From Apostichopus japonicus (lineage: Eukaryota > Echinodermata > Holothuroidea > Aspidochirotida > Stichopodidae): a stretch of DNA of 64,000 nucleotides. The stretch is from NCBI RefSeq assembly GCF_037975245.1, contig NC_092570.1, positions 5,709,001-5,773,000 on the forward strand, given 5' to 3'. Both the position numbers and the translations under genes were made by a program. Position 1 is the stretch's first letter. Each line of letters opens with the position of its first letter. This document shows, piece by piece, positions 40,200 to 49,871 of the stretch. Under the pieces are notes generated by a model. That model did not search any database and was not told the origin of the DNA. It was given only the letters and a program-made list of their open reading frames with translations.

Positions 40200-42938
40200 A
40201 ATACTTCCGTGTAAATACGTGCAGTATTCAATATGTGATATATAGTTATCCATAGGTCTGAATGTCCTTTCATACTACTATATATATCTAACATATATAT
40301 GAGCATGCATCGGTAATTTCTTACAGTGTCGACCCCCCCCCCCGTCCCCACCCTCCCCTCGTGTAAAATATTGTTTCGACCAGTTATCACCTATAGATCT
40401 AATCAATATCTTCCTCCTCTCTCTTAACAATTCAGTTATTCCGTTGTGAATTATTAGTTCAGCAAAATATTACAAACAGACGTTTCAGTTTCGCGATTGA
40501 TTTTGTTGTGGGTAACTTTTTTAGGTTTTAATGTTTCTTATCTTAACAGAGGAAGAAGTAAGCAATTTTGTCGAAAATATTATGGCTGAACTAATGGAGG
40601 GTTCACAAGATCTTGCAGATAAACTTATCAACGAAATTGACGAAGAAAAGGAAATATTAGACGAGGAAGAAATGCTAGAGGAAGAAGAGGATAACAGTCC
40701 ATACGGAGAGGTTGTCTTCAGCAATGGTTGGGATACCGATCCCCTCGGTGAGCACCATATATAATATATATTGTTATATATAGTTGTATATATATATATA
40801 TATATTTATATATATCAATAGTTATATATAGCAATATATGTATATATAGTTATATATACATAGTTTTATATATGTAGTCATATATAGTTATCTATTTGGT
40901 TACATATATAGTTATATATGTATATATAGTTATATATATATAGTTTTATATATATAGTCATATATTTGGTTACATATATAATTACATATATAGTTATATA
41001 TATTGTTATATATATAGTTATATATATAGTTACATATATAGTTGTATACAGATATATATATATATATTTATAAATATATAGATAATTGAAAATGTAGTGA
41101 GTATTTATATGTATATATAAAGGTCAACAAACAACTTGACCCCCCCAAAAAACAAAAAAAACAACAACAACAATAACATAGAACAAACATTTTCGTTTCT
41201 CATCAGTAGGTCATTGAATGTACCTACAACAAACTCTACAGGAATGCCATGTATAAAAGGGGCTCGAAAACTCTTTCGCAGCCATCCGGTTTCACTTGTT
41301 CGATATTTTCTTTCGAATTCAACCCTTTCTTGCCTTCTTAATTTTCTTCGATTTTACTTATTTAACCTTATCGACGTTTGTTGTCGTTCATCAAATTCTA
41401 CAGTAATATAGAATGCATAACGATGTGTGTTCTTACCATAGAAATTGGTTCTAACACTCATAGTCAAAGTAATTTGCACTATATTGACTCAGCAATTGAA
41501 TGTATTGACATGCATCTTTCAGAGCCTGCAGATGACGTCAGCATATGTCCTGCCTTAGATTATATATTGGATGATTGTTCGGTTGTAGACGATTTCCCTG
41601 GACTCGGCGATGAAGGATACAAAGAAGGTTTTGGCGAATCTTGTAATAGACACCAGCTCTGTTACTTTTGCGTAAGTATGATGATAGATTGAAAGAAATG
41701 CCTTATCGGAGAGAGTTCCAAAATTGAGGGCGCCCTCGTTCATAACTTCTTCAACATACGCTGGGTATCATTGGGGAGGGGGGGGGGGGGCGCTGTGGTT
41801 AAGGCAGTGGACTTGTGATCTAAGGATTGCCCCTCTTCACTCAGCTGTGTATAAATGGGGACCTGCGAGGTAACTTGTCATTTTAGTTGCGTGCGCAGGT
41901 TTGTGGCTGCATCCTATGGGAAGTCCCCCGGGTGACACGTGGTTGTGGTGCACTGTGGTGCCCCAGTAGAGATTGTTTGAATTGTGCTCACTTTGGTGTG
42001 TAGGTGTGACAGGTTACTCTTGACCAGGTGTTAAGTTGTAAAGTCGTGTGAGGAGACCTTATCCTCAAAACAAGACTGTAAACCTTCAACTTTAACTTTT
42101 CTGCGCCAGGAGTGTCAAGTTGACAGATATGGCGCGTTATAATATGGCAACTTTATTATTATCATTTTTATTATTATTGCAGGGCATACATGGTGTATAT
42201 GAGCTCTAACAATGAAGCATATTCCATGCAATCTTCACGTTGAAGAAATACACATACTCAATAATTTGTTATCTAAAGTCTTAATTAAATTAGTATTTAC
42301 TAGCAAAAAAATTACCCATCGATATTTAGGTGACACGGTTCACTGTACTTAGCAGCTTCAATTTTCAATACCATGACCATGAAGATATTTATCAAGGAAA
42401 GCCCCCCCACCCCCCCCCCCCGTAAAAAAAAGTATTTCGTCACTGAATCCAAAATCCTGTTTACTCAGCAATATAATAAGCTTAATAAAAATGGTTAGCA
42501 ATTGCGTGATCTGTTTAACCATCGAACTAAAGCGCTTCAACATCCGAGCCATCATAAGACAAGGAATTAGCTTTAAACATCTGTTTGGTCGGAAAATGGG
42601 GGTGGGGGGGGGGGGAGCGGATTGGAGGAGGCGGGTAGGGGAGGATTGGTGAACCTGATCTTCGTGGACTGGGTGGGGTACCCCTGAATGCACCGTATGT
42701 TGCTCATTTTTAATTTTTCTCTGTCTTCTGTTTTCAGAGTGGAACATTTGATATCCCGGTCAAACTGTGTGATGAAACTTTCAAAATGGAATTAATGTCC
42801 ATATGCAGCGAAGATCCCGAATGTGATTTCCGAGCTAAATATTTCTGGTTGAGCGCCATCGCTTCTAGAGCACCATCTCCAGTGGATTTATCAGTTTGCA
42901 AACAGCCTTGTGTAATGGGATATCTCCTAGATAACTAA
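21821..42938 (+). CDS. Secreted acidic precursor with C-terminal PLA2-like cysteine domain (prohormone-4-like), six coding exons
   Basis: Join 21821-22397, 25026-25124, 29614-29823, 40550-40747, 41523-41671, 42738-42938: 1434 nt, 477 codons plus TAA. All junctions are GT-AG; introns 1-4 are phase 1 and intron 5 is phase 0, and the frame stays open. Residues 1-23 form a hydrophobic signal peptide (cleavage likely after TSA). Then comes ITFSRPIA followed by R32-K33-R34, a prohormone-convertase type site. Residues 35-361 are very acidic, with a nine-Glu run in exon 3. Residues 362-477 hold ten Cys (370, 380, 402, 408, 411, 422, 434, 440, 465, 469), including CNRHQLCYFC at 402-411. This resembles the C-x-x-H-D-x-C core of secreted phospholipases A2, with the Asp after His405 replaced by Gln, so catalysis is doubtful. 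A short peptide behind the signal, a basic site and a PLA2-like tail match the layout I recall for insect prohormone-4. Inference: secretory-pathway cargo, perhaps neuroendocrine. Hidden phase 1-1 exons in the long introns cannot be excluded. Confidence 0.85.
22398..25025 (+). other. Intron 1 of the prohormone-4-like gene
   Basis: gtaagt...cgtatag, 2.6 kb, phase 1. C-rich and CA tracts at 24,049-24,080, ACGA repeats at 23,930-23,953; no other element recognised. Confidence 0.75.
25026..25124 (+). CDS. Exon 2 of the prohormone-4-like gene
   Basis: 99 nt between cgtatag and gtaagt, phase 1 on both sides. It encodes about 33 residues rich in Tyr, Asp and Ser (including YAVYDGSYDID). It can be skipped without a frameshift. 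Too short to detect by ORF length; supported by splice sites and phase continuity. Confidence 0.8.
25697..26001. repeat. MITE of the GGATCCAGGA family
   Basis: The left end cagattcaggatttccatg followed by gggggtgtag is matched in inverted form by cacccaccctcctggatccg-like sequence near 25,960-26,000. Internal duplications of 'tgtagggatatggggg' (25735-25790). In intron 2 of the prohormone-4-like gene. Confidence 0.5.
28440..29350. repeat. TGAA/GAAT-rich minisatellite, six units
   Basis: The segment 'cacaaactagcgaatgaacg' with 'aattaataaatgaaagactg' occurs at about 28643, 28783, 28909, 29014, 29121 and 29231, joined by (GAAT)n and 'gaatatatgtatg' runs. Reading frames through it are low-complexity artefacts of the 4-bp period. 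Confidence 0.85.
29371..29547. repeat. (ACGG)n then (AACG)n tetranucleotide array
   Basis: About 12 uninterrupted ACGG units (29371-29419) switch by one base to about 31 uninterrupted AACG units (to about 29547). Because the unit has four bases, every frame is open and gives repeating four-residue peptides; none is a gene. The array ends about 65 bp before exon 3. Confidence 0.95.
29611..29616 (+). promoter_or_regulatory. Tandem NAGNAG 3' splice site of exon 3
   Basis: The intron ends ...tcattaacagcag. Using the first AG gives S-D-T-Y-D at the junction; using the second gives Y-T-Y-D. Both keep the frame, so the two isoforms would differ by a single residue. Confidence 0.6.
29614..29823 (+). 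CDS. Exon 3 of the prohormone-4-like gene (poly-Glu)
   Basis: 210 nt, phase 1-1, ending at the donor g|gttagc. It encodes residues 226-295: a helix-prone segment (LLEAVILRLAEGEMKQKL) followed by nine consecutive Glu from an almost pure GAG run, then an E/A/D/Y-rich stretch. The 3' splice site is a tandem NAGNAG (cagcag, 29611-29616), so 29614 or 29617 may be the first exon base. A long ACGG/AACG tetranucleotide array ends about 65 bases upstream. Confidence 0.85.
31877..31962. repeat. (AT)n(GT)n compound microsatellite
   Basis: TA dinucleotides with TATTATAT breaks, ending in about ten TG dinucleotides; in intron 3 of the prohormone-4-like gene. Confidence 0.95.
33933..34700. mobile_element. 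Nonautonomous TIR element with 10-bp target duplication (Mutator-like size)
   Basis: Perfect 13-bp terminal inverted repeats AAGGGCGGCGGAA ... TTCCGCCGCCCTT. GGGGACATTC flanks both ends (33923-33932 and 34701-34710), so the target duplication is 9-10 bp, which fits MULE/Mutator rather than hAT. GC-rich ends (GGGGGGGCAC...GTGCCCCCC) and AT-rich interior without coding capacity. Confidence 0.75.
34701..34870. repeat. Older MITE-like repeat interrupted by the 768-bp TIR element
   Basis: 'ccccgactgatgtaagg', 'ggccagag' and the downstream 'ggccctgaggccattgaagc' resemble the repeat at about 20566-20960 ('ccccgactgatttaggtagt', 'ggccagaggtggatcc', 'ggccctggggtcgtcgaagc'). The left piece lies before 33933. 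This shows a nested insertion. Confidence 0.5.
35922..37390. repeat. Long foldback with internal ~145-bp tandem repeats
   Basis: The left arm (about 35922-36345, starting ccgggagcccagagggtttg) reappears inverted at about 36985-37390 with only scattered differences. Between them, units carrying 'actactggaaaatg' repeat in direct order near 36247, 36391, 36536, 36681 and 36828. The order then flips near 36890, giving further inverted units. The single strand could fold into a hairpin with arms of more than 400 bp. No coding potential. Confidence 0.85.
36247..36890. repeat. Direct ~145-bp tandem repeats inside the foldback
   Basis: Five units containing 'ctactggaaaatg', 'aagggatgggcatttccagt' and 'acccctgccagtagaccccc', with poly-G/C length changes between units. 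They form the spacer side of the long inverted repeat. Confidence 0.85.
40083..40199. repeat. Short duplication and (AT)n(GT)n microsatellite
   Basis: 'gtacgtagatgtagatatgc' is repeated directly (40079 and 40118), followed by TA and TG dinucleotide runs to 40199. Confidence 0.9.
40550..40747 (+). CDS. Exon 4 of the prohormone-4-like gene
   Basis: 198 nt between tcttaacag and g|gtgagc, phase 1-1. It encodes residues 296-361, an acidic amphipathic segment (FVENIMAELMEG, then LINEIDEEKEILDEEEMLEE) ending in an aromatic stretch with GWDTDPL. It resembles exon 3 in design (hydrophobic-acidic heptads followed by Glu runs), which suggests exon duplication or a coiled-coil spacer. Confidence 0.85.
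40761..41080. repeat. AT-rich minisatellite with tatatagttatata units
   Basis: About 300 bp of near-palindromic TATATAGTTATATA-type units starting 14 bp after the exon 4 donor; it fills nearly half of the short intron 4. Confidence 0.9.
41523..41671 (+). CDS. Exon 5 of the prohormone-4-like gene: start of the PLA2-like cysteine domain
   Basis: 149 nt between atctttcag and gtaagt, entering in phase 1 and leaving in phase 0. It encodes residues 362-411 with cysteines at 370, 380, 402, 408 and 411, ending exactly at the last Cys of CNRHQLCYFC. The segment FPGLGDEGYKEGFG before it is Gly-rich, as the calcium-loop side of PLA2-like folds often is, but a canonical YGCYCG calcium loop is not visible. 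Confidence 0.85.
41770..42180 (+). mobile_element. SINE with tRNA-like head and LINE-like 3' tail
   Basis: Begins gcgctgtggttaaggcagtgg (A-box-like), followed by a conserved-looking body including cagctgtgtataaatgggg and gacctgcgaggtaac. It ends gatatggcgcgttataata and a (TTA)n tail at about 42,150-42,180. The B box is not recognisable. It lies in the last intron of the prohormone-4-like gene. Confidence 0.65.
42738..42938 (+). CDS. Exon 6 (last coding exon) of the prohormone-4-like gene
   Basis: 201 nt after the acceptor tctgttttcag. It encodes residues 412-477 and the stop TAA (42936-42938). Five cysteines (422, 434, 440, 465, 469) and the helix-like stretch AKYFWLSAIASR complete a ten-cysteine domain. 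No canonical AATAAA is obvious in the first several hundred bases after the stop, so the 3' end of the transcript is undetermined. Confidence 0.85.
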   Translation, partial: SGTFDIPVKLCDETFKMELMSICSEDPECDFRAKYFWLSAIASRAPSPVDLSVCKQPCVMGYLLDN

Positions 42939-45900
42939 CTAAAAAAATTAAGAAAGACCCTTCAGATTTAATTCAGATCAAATAATCGGAAACCTTCTCT
43001 ATATTTTCCAGTGTCGAAAACGATTGATTTTGACACTTTTTGTTTTGTTTATTTGTATCTGTAAACTAACTTTATGAAAGATTAATTCCAATTATATGTG
43101 AGGTGCTTTAGAATCATATGTATGCTTTGTGTGCAATGATATATATATATATATATATCACTTGGTCACTAACCATATCGGTGTGCAATCGTTACATATG
43201 GACAGTCCTTAAAGGTGGTTTACGAAAGCATATAAATCTTTGGGTGTACATGGATACCTGTCATAATGTGACCCGTGACCATTACCAGTGAAAGAAGAGT
43301 TGAAAAAAAAAAAAATTAATGGAAAGACGAAATTCTGTTAAGATGCAGAGTGTTGCTTTGGTGTATGTCACCACACTTACATGTTCAGCCTATACAACGC
43401 GGCTTAATACCATAGTACTGAACAACCGTCTTAGTATTAAAATCGGGAAAATGACTTTTGGCAAGTCTACAATTATAGTATACTTTATCATCTATCAGTT
43501 GAGACTAGTATAAGCCAGTAATTTGTTCCGATCGAATTTTTAATGAGTCCAACACATAGAAATGTAATTATTTCTATATGGTCGAACGTACGTCGTTGCT
43601 TGCTATTGAGCAGAAACACGCTGTAATGAATGTCAACATTCAAAATGTCCACCGACAGGCTGTTGAGTGATTCAGTTGTAACAAATCATTCAGACCAGAA
43701 CGAGTTATATATTGGTTTTTATATGGTGTTTATTCAATAACAAAGTTAACTTACCACAAGTCATCATCAGTGGTGTTGATCTTGTTAGCTTCCATAGTAA
43801 CTCTCATCGATGTCGATGAATACCAGACCTACACTGGCAGTTTCTATTGAACGCGGAAAGGACGTGATCAGTTAATTTTCTAATTGGAGTGTTGAAATTG
43901 ATGTATTCCATTTTACTTTCAGATGGATCATGATACTGAATAATACATCATCTATTATTAGTTAAATGAAAACAAATTCATGTACAATTAAAGTGTGCGT
44001 CATTCAAGAAGGTGATGAAAGTTTTTTTTTCTGACGACAGCTATTTCCAGTCACTGATCTCATTGTCTAAATCCATACAAAAAGCTAGGCTTAACATGTA
44101 GCTTCCCCCAATTTTCATATATAACTATATCATCCGACTGGAACAATGTTTAACCTATCAGTTGAGTTGTGGATAGGCTATAGCCTATTTACATATGTCT
44201 AACACACAAATATAGTGGCCTATGTGGCCATACACAAACAACTTGTAAGTACAATTGAGAGTCTGCGAAAATATGGCAATCCTTCCGATAAAGCCTCCCA
44301 TGTCCTTAGGCTATTTGCGATATCTCAGTCGCTATGGTAATATGTAAAAGACTACCTTCATTTGATGACTTTACCACTGAATTTGTTTACTCATTCAATA
44401 ATCTCTAATGCCGCTCGTGACAACGTTTTTTAACTGCGTAACTGTTTCTCAGTTTTGGCGGGATTTTCTATCAGAGAGCAAAGAAGTGATACTGTTGTAT
44501 ACGTTTAACATACACGCATGCATAAACATTCGATTGTTGACTAGAAATAGGAGCTATAGTCTTTAGTATGTGCTTAACATGTAGCCTATGCCTCACCCTT
44601 TATACTATATATACACGTAGTAGAGTCCAAAGAAATAATTACGTACTTAAATATGAATTTACTTAAATATGTCAATCAGTATTAAAGTAAGTAATAAGCT
44701 TATTGTATTCAAAGTAATTCAGCAACTGATTTATGTGTTTTACGCGAACCTTCTCTTTATCCGTGTTTCTTCCTTAGTGTAGTTATATAAGCACCGCTTG
44801 TTTTTACAATTCAATTTGCTTCTTTTTGTGAAATTTTCAAAGTTAATGAAACTAAAAACAGAAAAAAAAGGTTCAGTGTTATAAGAAACTGGGAGAGATG
44901 GGGGATAGTGGGTGTCGCGCTCGTGAGGGTGTGGTGGGATGTGAGAGAAGGGGGGGGGGGTGGATTGGAAAGTACAACAATGTAGCATGCATATTACATA
45001 TCTATGAAGAGCTACCTGTAGAAACTGGACTTAAAAATGTTCAACGGAAGTATTGAGAAAACTTTACCTTATTCCTTTTTTTCTGAATAGTCCATTATTT
45101 TTCTTAATTTTCTTCTCAACCTTAACTCCTTGTATAATGGAATTGACAACATACATGCATTTCGCATAGTGTAGTCTATACTGGCAGTGTACAAAACATG
45201 TGCGTATAGTAGTAATCAGTAAAATAGGCTACAACCCAGTCGTGTGGCCCCATTTTAACGATGTAGATACGGATCAAATCAACCTATCCACTTGGGACAT
45301 CACGTGGCATTCTGACATACCCCCCGAGGAGTTTAAACTCTGCTTCTCTGTGGCACAATAAGACAAAACAAAAACAGGGAATGCAAGAAATGTCCAAGAA
45401 CAAAAGATGTATAGATAGCCTAGATGCTTAGATGTTACGTCGTAAGTGTTGTGGTTTAGGGGAGAAAAAAACCCCTGAAAGGTTAAGATTTAAAGGCCTG
45501 TTATTAGTGAGGTTGAAATTCCTTCCAATTTAGTCTTCAAAGAGCGTATAAAAGGGTTTAAAGAAAGATACTGTGACATAAGCAGCTTACTAGGCTACTC
45601 CCCTAATTTCTGTATTCATGTTAACAAAACTCCCCCCCCCCCCTCCCCCGATCACGATAAACACAAACTTGGAAAAATATGTAATGCTGTGAAAGACTAA
45701 AGAAGTTAATAATAAACGGTTCTGACGTCAGTTCGAGACCACAGCGGTTTTAAAAGAGTGTATGGGTTTATATGGCAGGCTTTTTAAAATATTTTCTTAA
45801 ACAAAATATCTTTGGCATGTATTTGTTAGATTATAATATAAACCAATCGCGTTGCAAGCCTGCAACACAGCTAACCTGCGCCCCCCCCCCCCCCAAAGAA

Positions 45901-46159
45901 GAATCATCAGATCTTGCCTTGAGCCCGTATCAAGAAAAGTTAGAAGTTAAATCTTGTTTGGTTCTATCTTCCCAGATATACCACCCCCACCTTACGTAAC
46001 CTATACATGATTCTGTGTGGTCGCTTTTATGTGCAATATATACATACCGTATACGTATTAGGAAATAAAATTAGTCAGGCACCTGAACAGTGTGTCTCTG
46101 TATTTATTAACGTTTCGTGTCTTCATTATTTATGCCATATAAGCGTTCTGACTTGTTCA

Positions 46160-46500
46160 GGGGCGCAATCACGTATCCCTTCTGAGGACCTATTAACAGG
46201 TCCCGAAGAAACCACTGTTTTGATTTCTGCTGTCCCACATCTTTTTAACACATTACCTGAATCACATCATGCGCTCTCCCTCTCCTGTATCCTAAATTTC
46301 AACTCTGAAAACTCATCTGTTTCTAGAACTCAACGACGTCTAATTGACTCCCCCCCAACCCCCCCCCCCCCGCACATCCTTTTTCTTATCTTATTCTTTG
46401 TCTGTTTACTTGCTTCGATCTTTTTCACTGTAGTTTCACTGCCCGCCATGAGCGTCTTTTAGACAGCTACCGGCGCATTACAAAATGTTCATTATGATTA
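46160..46500 (+). mobile_element. LINE 3' fragment with GGCGCRTTA tail
   Basis: Plus-strand reading gives VPHLFNTLPESHHALSLS, then in another frame TLKTHLFLELNDV and stop: the degraded LPxxIR...LKTHLF C-terminus of a CR1/L2-like ORF2. After an insert of poly-C and T-rich DNA it ends ccggcgcattacaaaatg plus a TTA-rich tail. The open reading frame through it is a relic, not a gene. Confidence 0.65.
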
Positions 46501-47313
46501 TTATTATGACATATAACAAATTGGCCAGATTCATCACGTGGTACATTACTGCTGAACACACTGTCATGTAAAAAAACAGAAGAAAACAATATACAATCCA
46601 CATGTTTACCATGCATAATTACTGAGGTCATAACACCATACAAAGAATGTCACCAAGTGATTTCGACCTATAGTATATTCTCTCTCAATCTTTTTTTTTT
46701 TTCATATCTCGCTTTTCTTTTTGTCTGTTTGGAAAGTAGGCCTTTGCGATACATATATTTGTGTACTAAAAGTAATATTTATACTGCAAATAATATTTAT
46801 CGCGGGGAGCGGCGCCCTTAGCGTCTGGAAGATTGTCAAGCCTTGCATTGTATATTTCCACTGATTCGAAGACCGAGAGCAAAATATTTCTGTATTTGTT
46901 GCAGTAACAGTGCCGTCAGTGCGTGTCTCACCTAACACAAATTAAGAGAAAAAAAAGGAGGAAAAAAAGCCCTAGAAGCTGAAGTCTCACGAATTTGCAA
47001 ATATAGTCTTTTTGTTATCGCAGATTGTCTCCTCGTTACATTTTCTCTTCCTATAGACCTTGAATTAAGCCCAATAAGCGTTACAAAATTCTTGAGTAAA
47101 TGTATGTAAGTTATGATTAATTAAGGGGAGAAACCCCTTTGGTACTAGACCTCCTCACAGCAATTTGTCCTTATCTGTCAATTGTGCCTCCATACAGTTG
47201 ACCACTCACGTCATGTATGTGTCACGTGAAAGGTCACCAAGGAGTATAAGTTGCAGGGTTTCCAATCTACTAAGCTGATATATATGTTCCGTCCTAAAAC
47301 GTCTGACTGTCTA

Positions 47314-47346
47314 ACCAGGGAGCTGCTACTCTAACAGCTCCCTGGT
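47314..47346. repeat. Perfect 12-bp inverted repeat hairpin
   Basis: ACCAGGGAGCTG, nine-base loop ctactctaa, CAGCTCCCTGGT. Not followed by a T run; function unknown. Confidence 0.85.
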
Positions 47347-49814
47347 CTAACCTATAAAGCATCTCGTTTAGGCAAGGCGCAGGTCCAGGGGTGTGTAGGG
47401 AGTATGCACCGCCACTTGGAGACTAATTGCTTTCTGGGTAAGAGGTCCCCCAGACCCCTCCCCCTACATGGGAGTCAGTTTCAACGACTCCAGGGCTACA
47501 TCTCCTCCTTTATCAAATCTTACATCTTCCCTTGTTCTACTTCTTTCAAGAACTTTCTACGTTTGGTTAACAGTTATACCAAACCCAGGCCACATTTTCC
47601 TGGGGTAGATAATGCTCTTTCCTGCTGCGTTGGACGTAAACACCAACCGGGTCAAGTGTCACAGCAACAAATATTGATACGGTATGGTTGCAAAATATAG
47701 CACCATTTTGCAGCCATAAATAGTTTTAGGATTTTTTTAGCACATTGCACCTGCATGACTGACAACTACAGCGGAAAATCGACATATATAAATATTAGTC
47801 AACGTTTGTTTTGTTTTGTTTTACTATGTCCACGCGCGTCACCCCCCCCCCCGCCATAACCACCTGTCCTTTCCACCTACATCATGCCCCCTCGGCGGTC
47901 CAAGCGGCAGATAAGCTACAAAGTTAGTCATTCTTATAAAAAACAAACATAAAATCAGACATAAGGTCACATTGCACTGTTAAAGGGTTAACCTGAATGC
48001 ATAAATTAATTAATTATCGATACTATTCCATCCTGCAAAATTCGAAATTATTTTATGTATATTATGACCCAAATGCTAGGATGGTCAAAGTCTGCATGCG
48101 ATAACAATTTGTTCATTTGCTCATTAACATTCAATTGGAGAAAGAAAGTCAATATGACAGGCTTACATATAGATCAACTGCAGTAAATCTTTATTTTGGA
48201 TACTACTTTATAAGGTTCGAAATTCAAATTAACATGATAAATTGAGGTGCAAGTTCTAAAAGCTTCTTTCATTCAGCTTTTTTTAAATTTTTTTTTAGAG
48301 TTCCAACTATTATAACTGAAAGCAGATGGAGAAGACTACATCACAGGCAACCCTCCAGTCACGTGATTTTGTGAAACAATATGCCAGCAACTATAAACTG
48401 CAATTCCGTGATCACTCACTGTATAAACCGTATCACAGTTACTCATTGTACACACACCGTTGGGTCAATAGACACTTGAACATTTTTTAAATATAACAGT
48501 GACATCCTCATTATCTGTTTATTAGGAATTCGATTCGCACTACTAACAAACGCACCAAAATGACTGTCTGTTTCGCAGCTTAAAATATTCGAAAGAAAAA
48601 AAAGAGCGCGTTGCTCATGGTAATTTATTCATGTAAGCAAATAGGAGTAGTGACCCAAAGCAGTAACAGAACTTACGAATAAGAGGTAAGACAAGGATCG
48701 GATTTCACTATGAGATTCTTTTACACCACCGTTGGCGTGTTCCAATTTTTATGACATCACTCCAAGGGAAGCGAAATGTGCATCAATCATTATACAGCGC
48801 CTACTATTACTTGATACATGCAGAAGCGTACAGCTAATCACACATCGAGTATTACAAGATTACAATAATTAGTATATAGCAGACAGACGGGCGGATGGCG
48901 GTCAATCGAGCCTTGGGGGTCGGACGACAAGCAAGAGGTGGTTTTGTGTCATTCTGAAACTTTCAATAGGTATACTAATCAATCAGTCAATTAATCGATA
49001 TTATAGTAGAAGCAATCATCATGGGTTATAAGATAAGGCCATCTTATTTAGATGAACCCAACTTTTAACAGTTACAAGCAATGTTTAGAACACATATCAC
49101 CGTATATAGATCATTGCCTCTCATTCTTCTGTGTGCATACACATTTTTGAACCATAAATAACTAAAAAAAAAATTAGGAGACAATATTAAATGGCTTCTC
49201 AAGGAAGCATCTTCTCGGTGAGGTTGGTAGACGGTAAGTCTACTCAAAGTGATAGTTTCAGAGCACAATTTCTGCAAAGTCGTTATTTTAACAGGGTTTG
49301 GTAAACTCGTCGCATATGTCATTTATAGACTAAGTACATTTTGTCACGAAAATGATTTGAAAATGATTTTCGGCCAAATTATATCAGAGAGCAATGGATT
49401 GTGTGAAGTTGACGTGTATTGTACAGATGAGGGATGGTAACTGGAATTTAATACAATGTGGAGTGGAGCGGGGGGGGGGGGGGGGCTATACCTCCAGTGC
49501 AGGTAAGCAAAGTAACTAATTATTCATTATTTAATCTATTACTAGTTTTCAATTACAGGTCAGTAAGTTTGCCACTTATATCCGACGGAAAAAAAAAATT
49601 GACTTTGGTTTGCTCCAAAAGTCCTATAATTTTGTCACGTTTTGGTTTTAGGCATTTCCAGATCAAAAAAAAAAAAAAAATGAGATGGGACATGGCACTT
49701 GCTACGACTTTATCTTCCAGCCCACCCCACCCTTTCCCCATTGTTACTGCTTTCAAGCAAACGTAAGGAACACATAAAGAAAAGATGCAATAAGTCTGAC
49801 AAAGGGAACAATGA

Positions 49815-49820
<6 letters not shown>

Positions 49821-49856
<36 letters not shown>

Positions 49857-49871
49857 ATATATATATATATA
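49821..49871. repeat. (AT)n microsatellite
   Basis: TA dinucleotides with one ATCTATA break, intergenic. Confidence 0.95.

Larger units (their letters stand above)
29824..40549 (+). other. Intron 3 of the prohormone-4-like gene
   Basis: 10.7 kb, phase 1, nearly half of it made of inserted elements (33933-34700, 34904-39624). The part from 29.8 to 33.9 kb shows only microsatellites and poly-C runs. Confidence 0.7.

Noticed and set aside
46007-46462. 151-codon open frame on the plus strand
   Set aside because: Its middle is a degraded LINE ORF2 end, continuing into poly-Pro from a C tract; a transposon relic.
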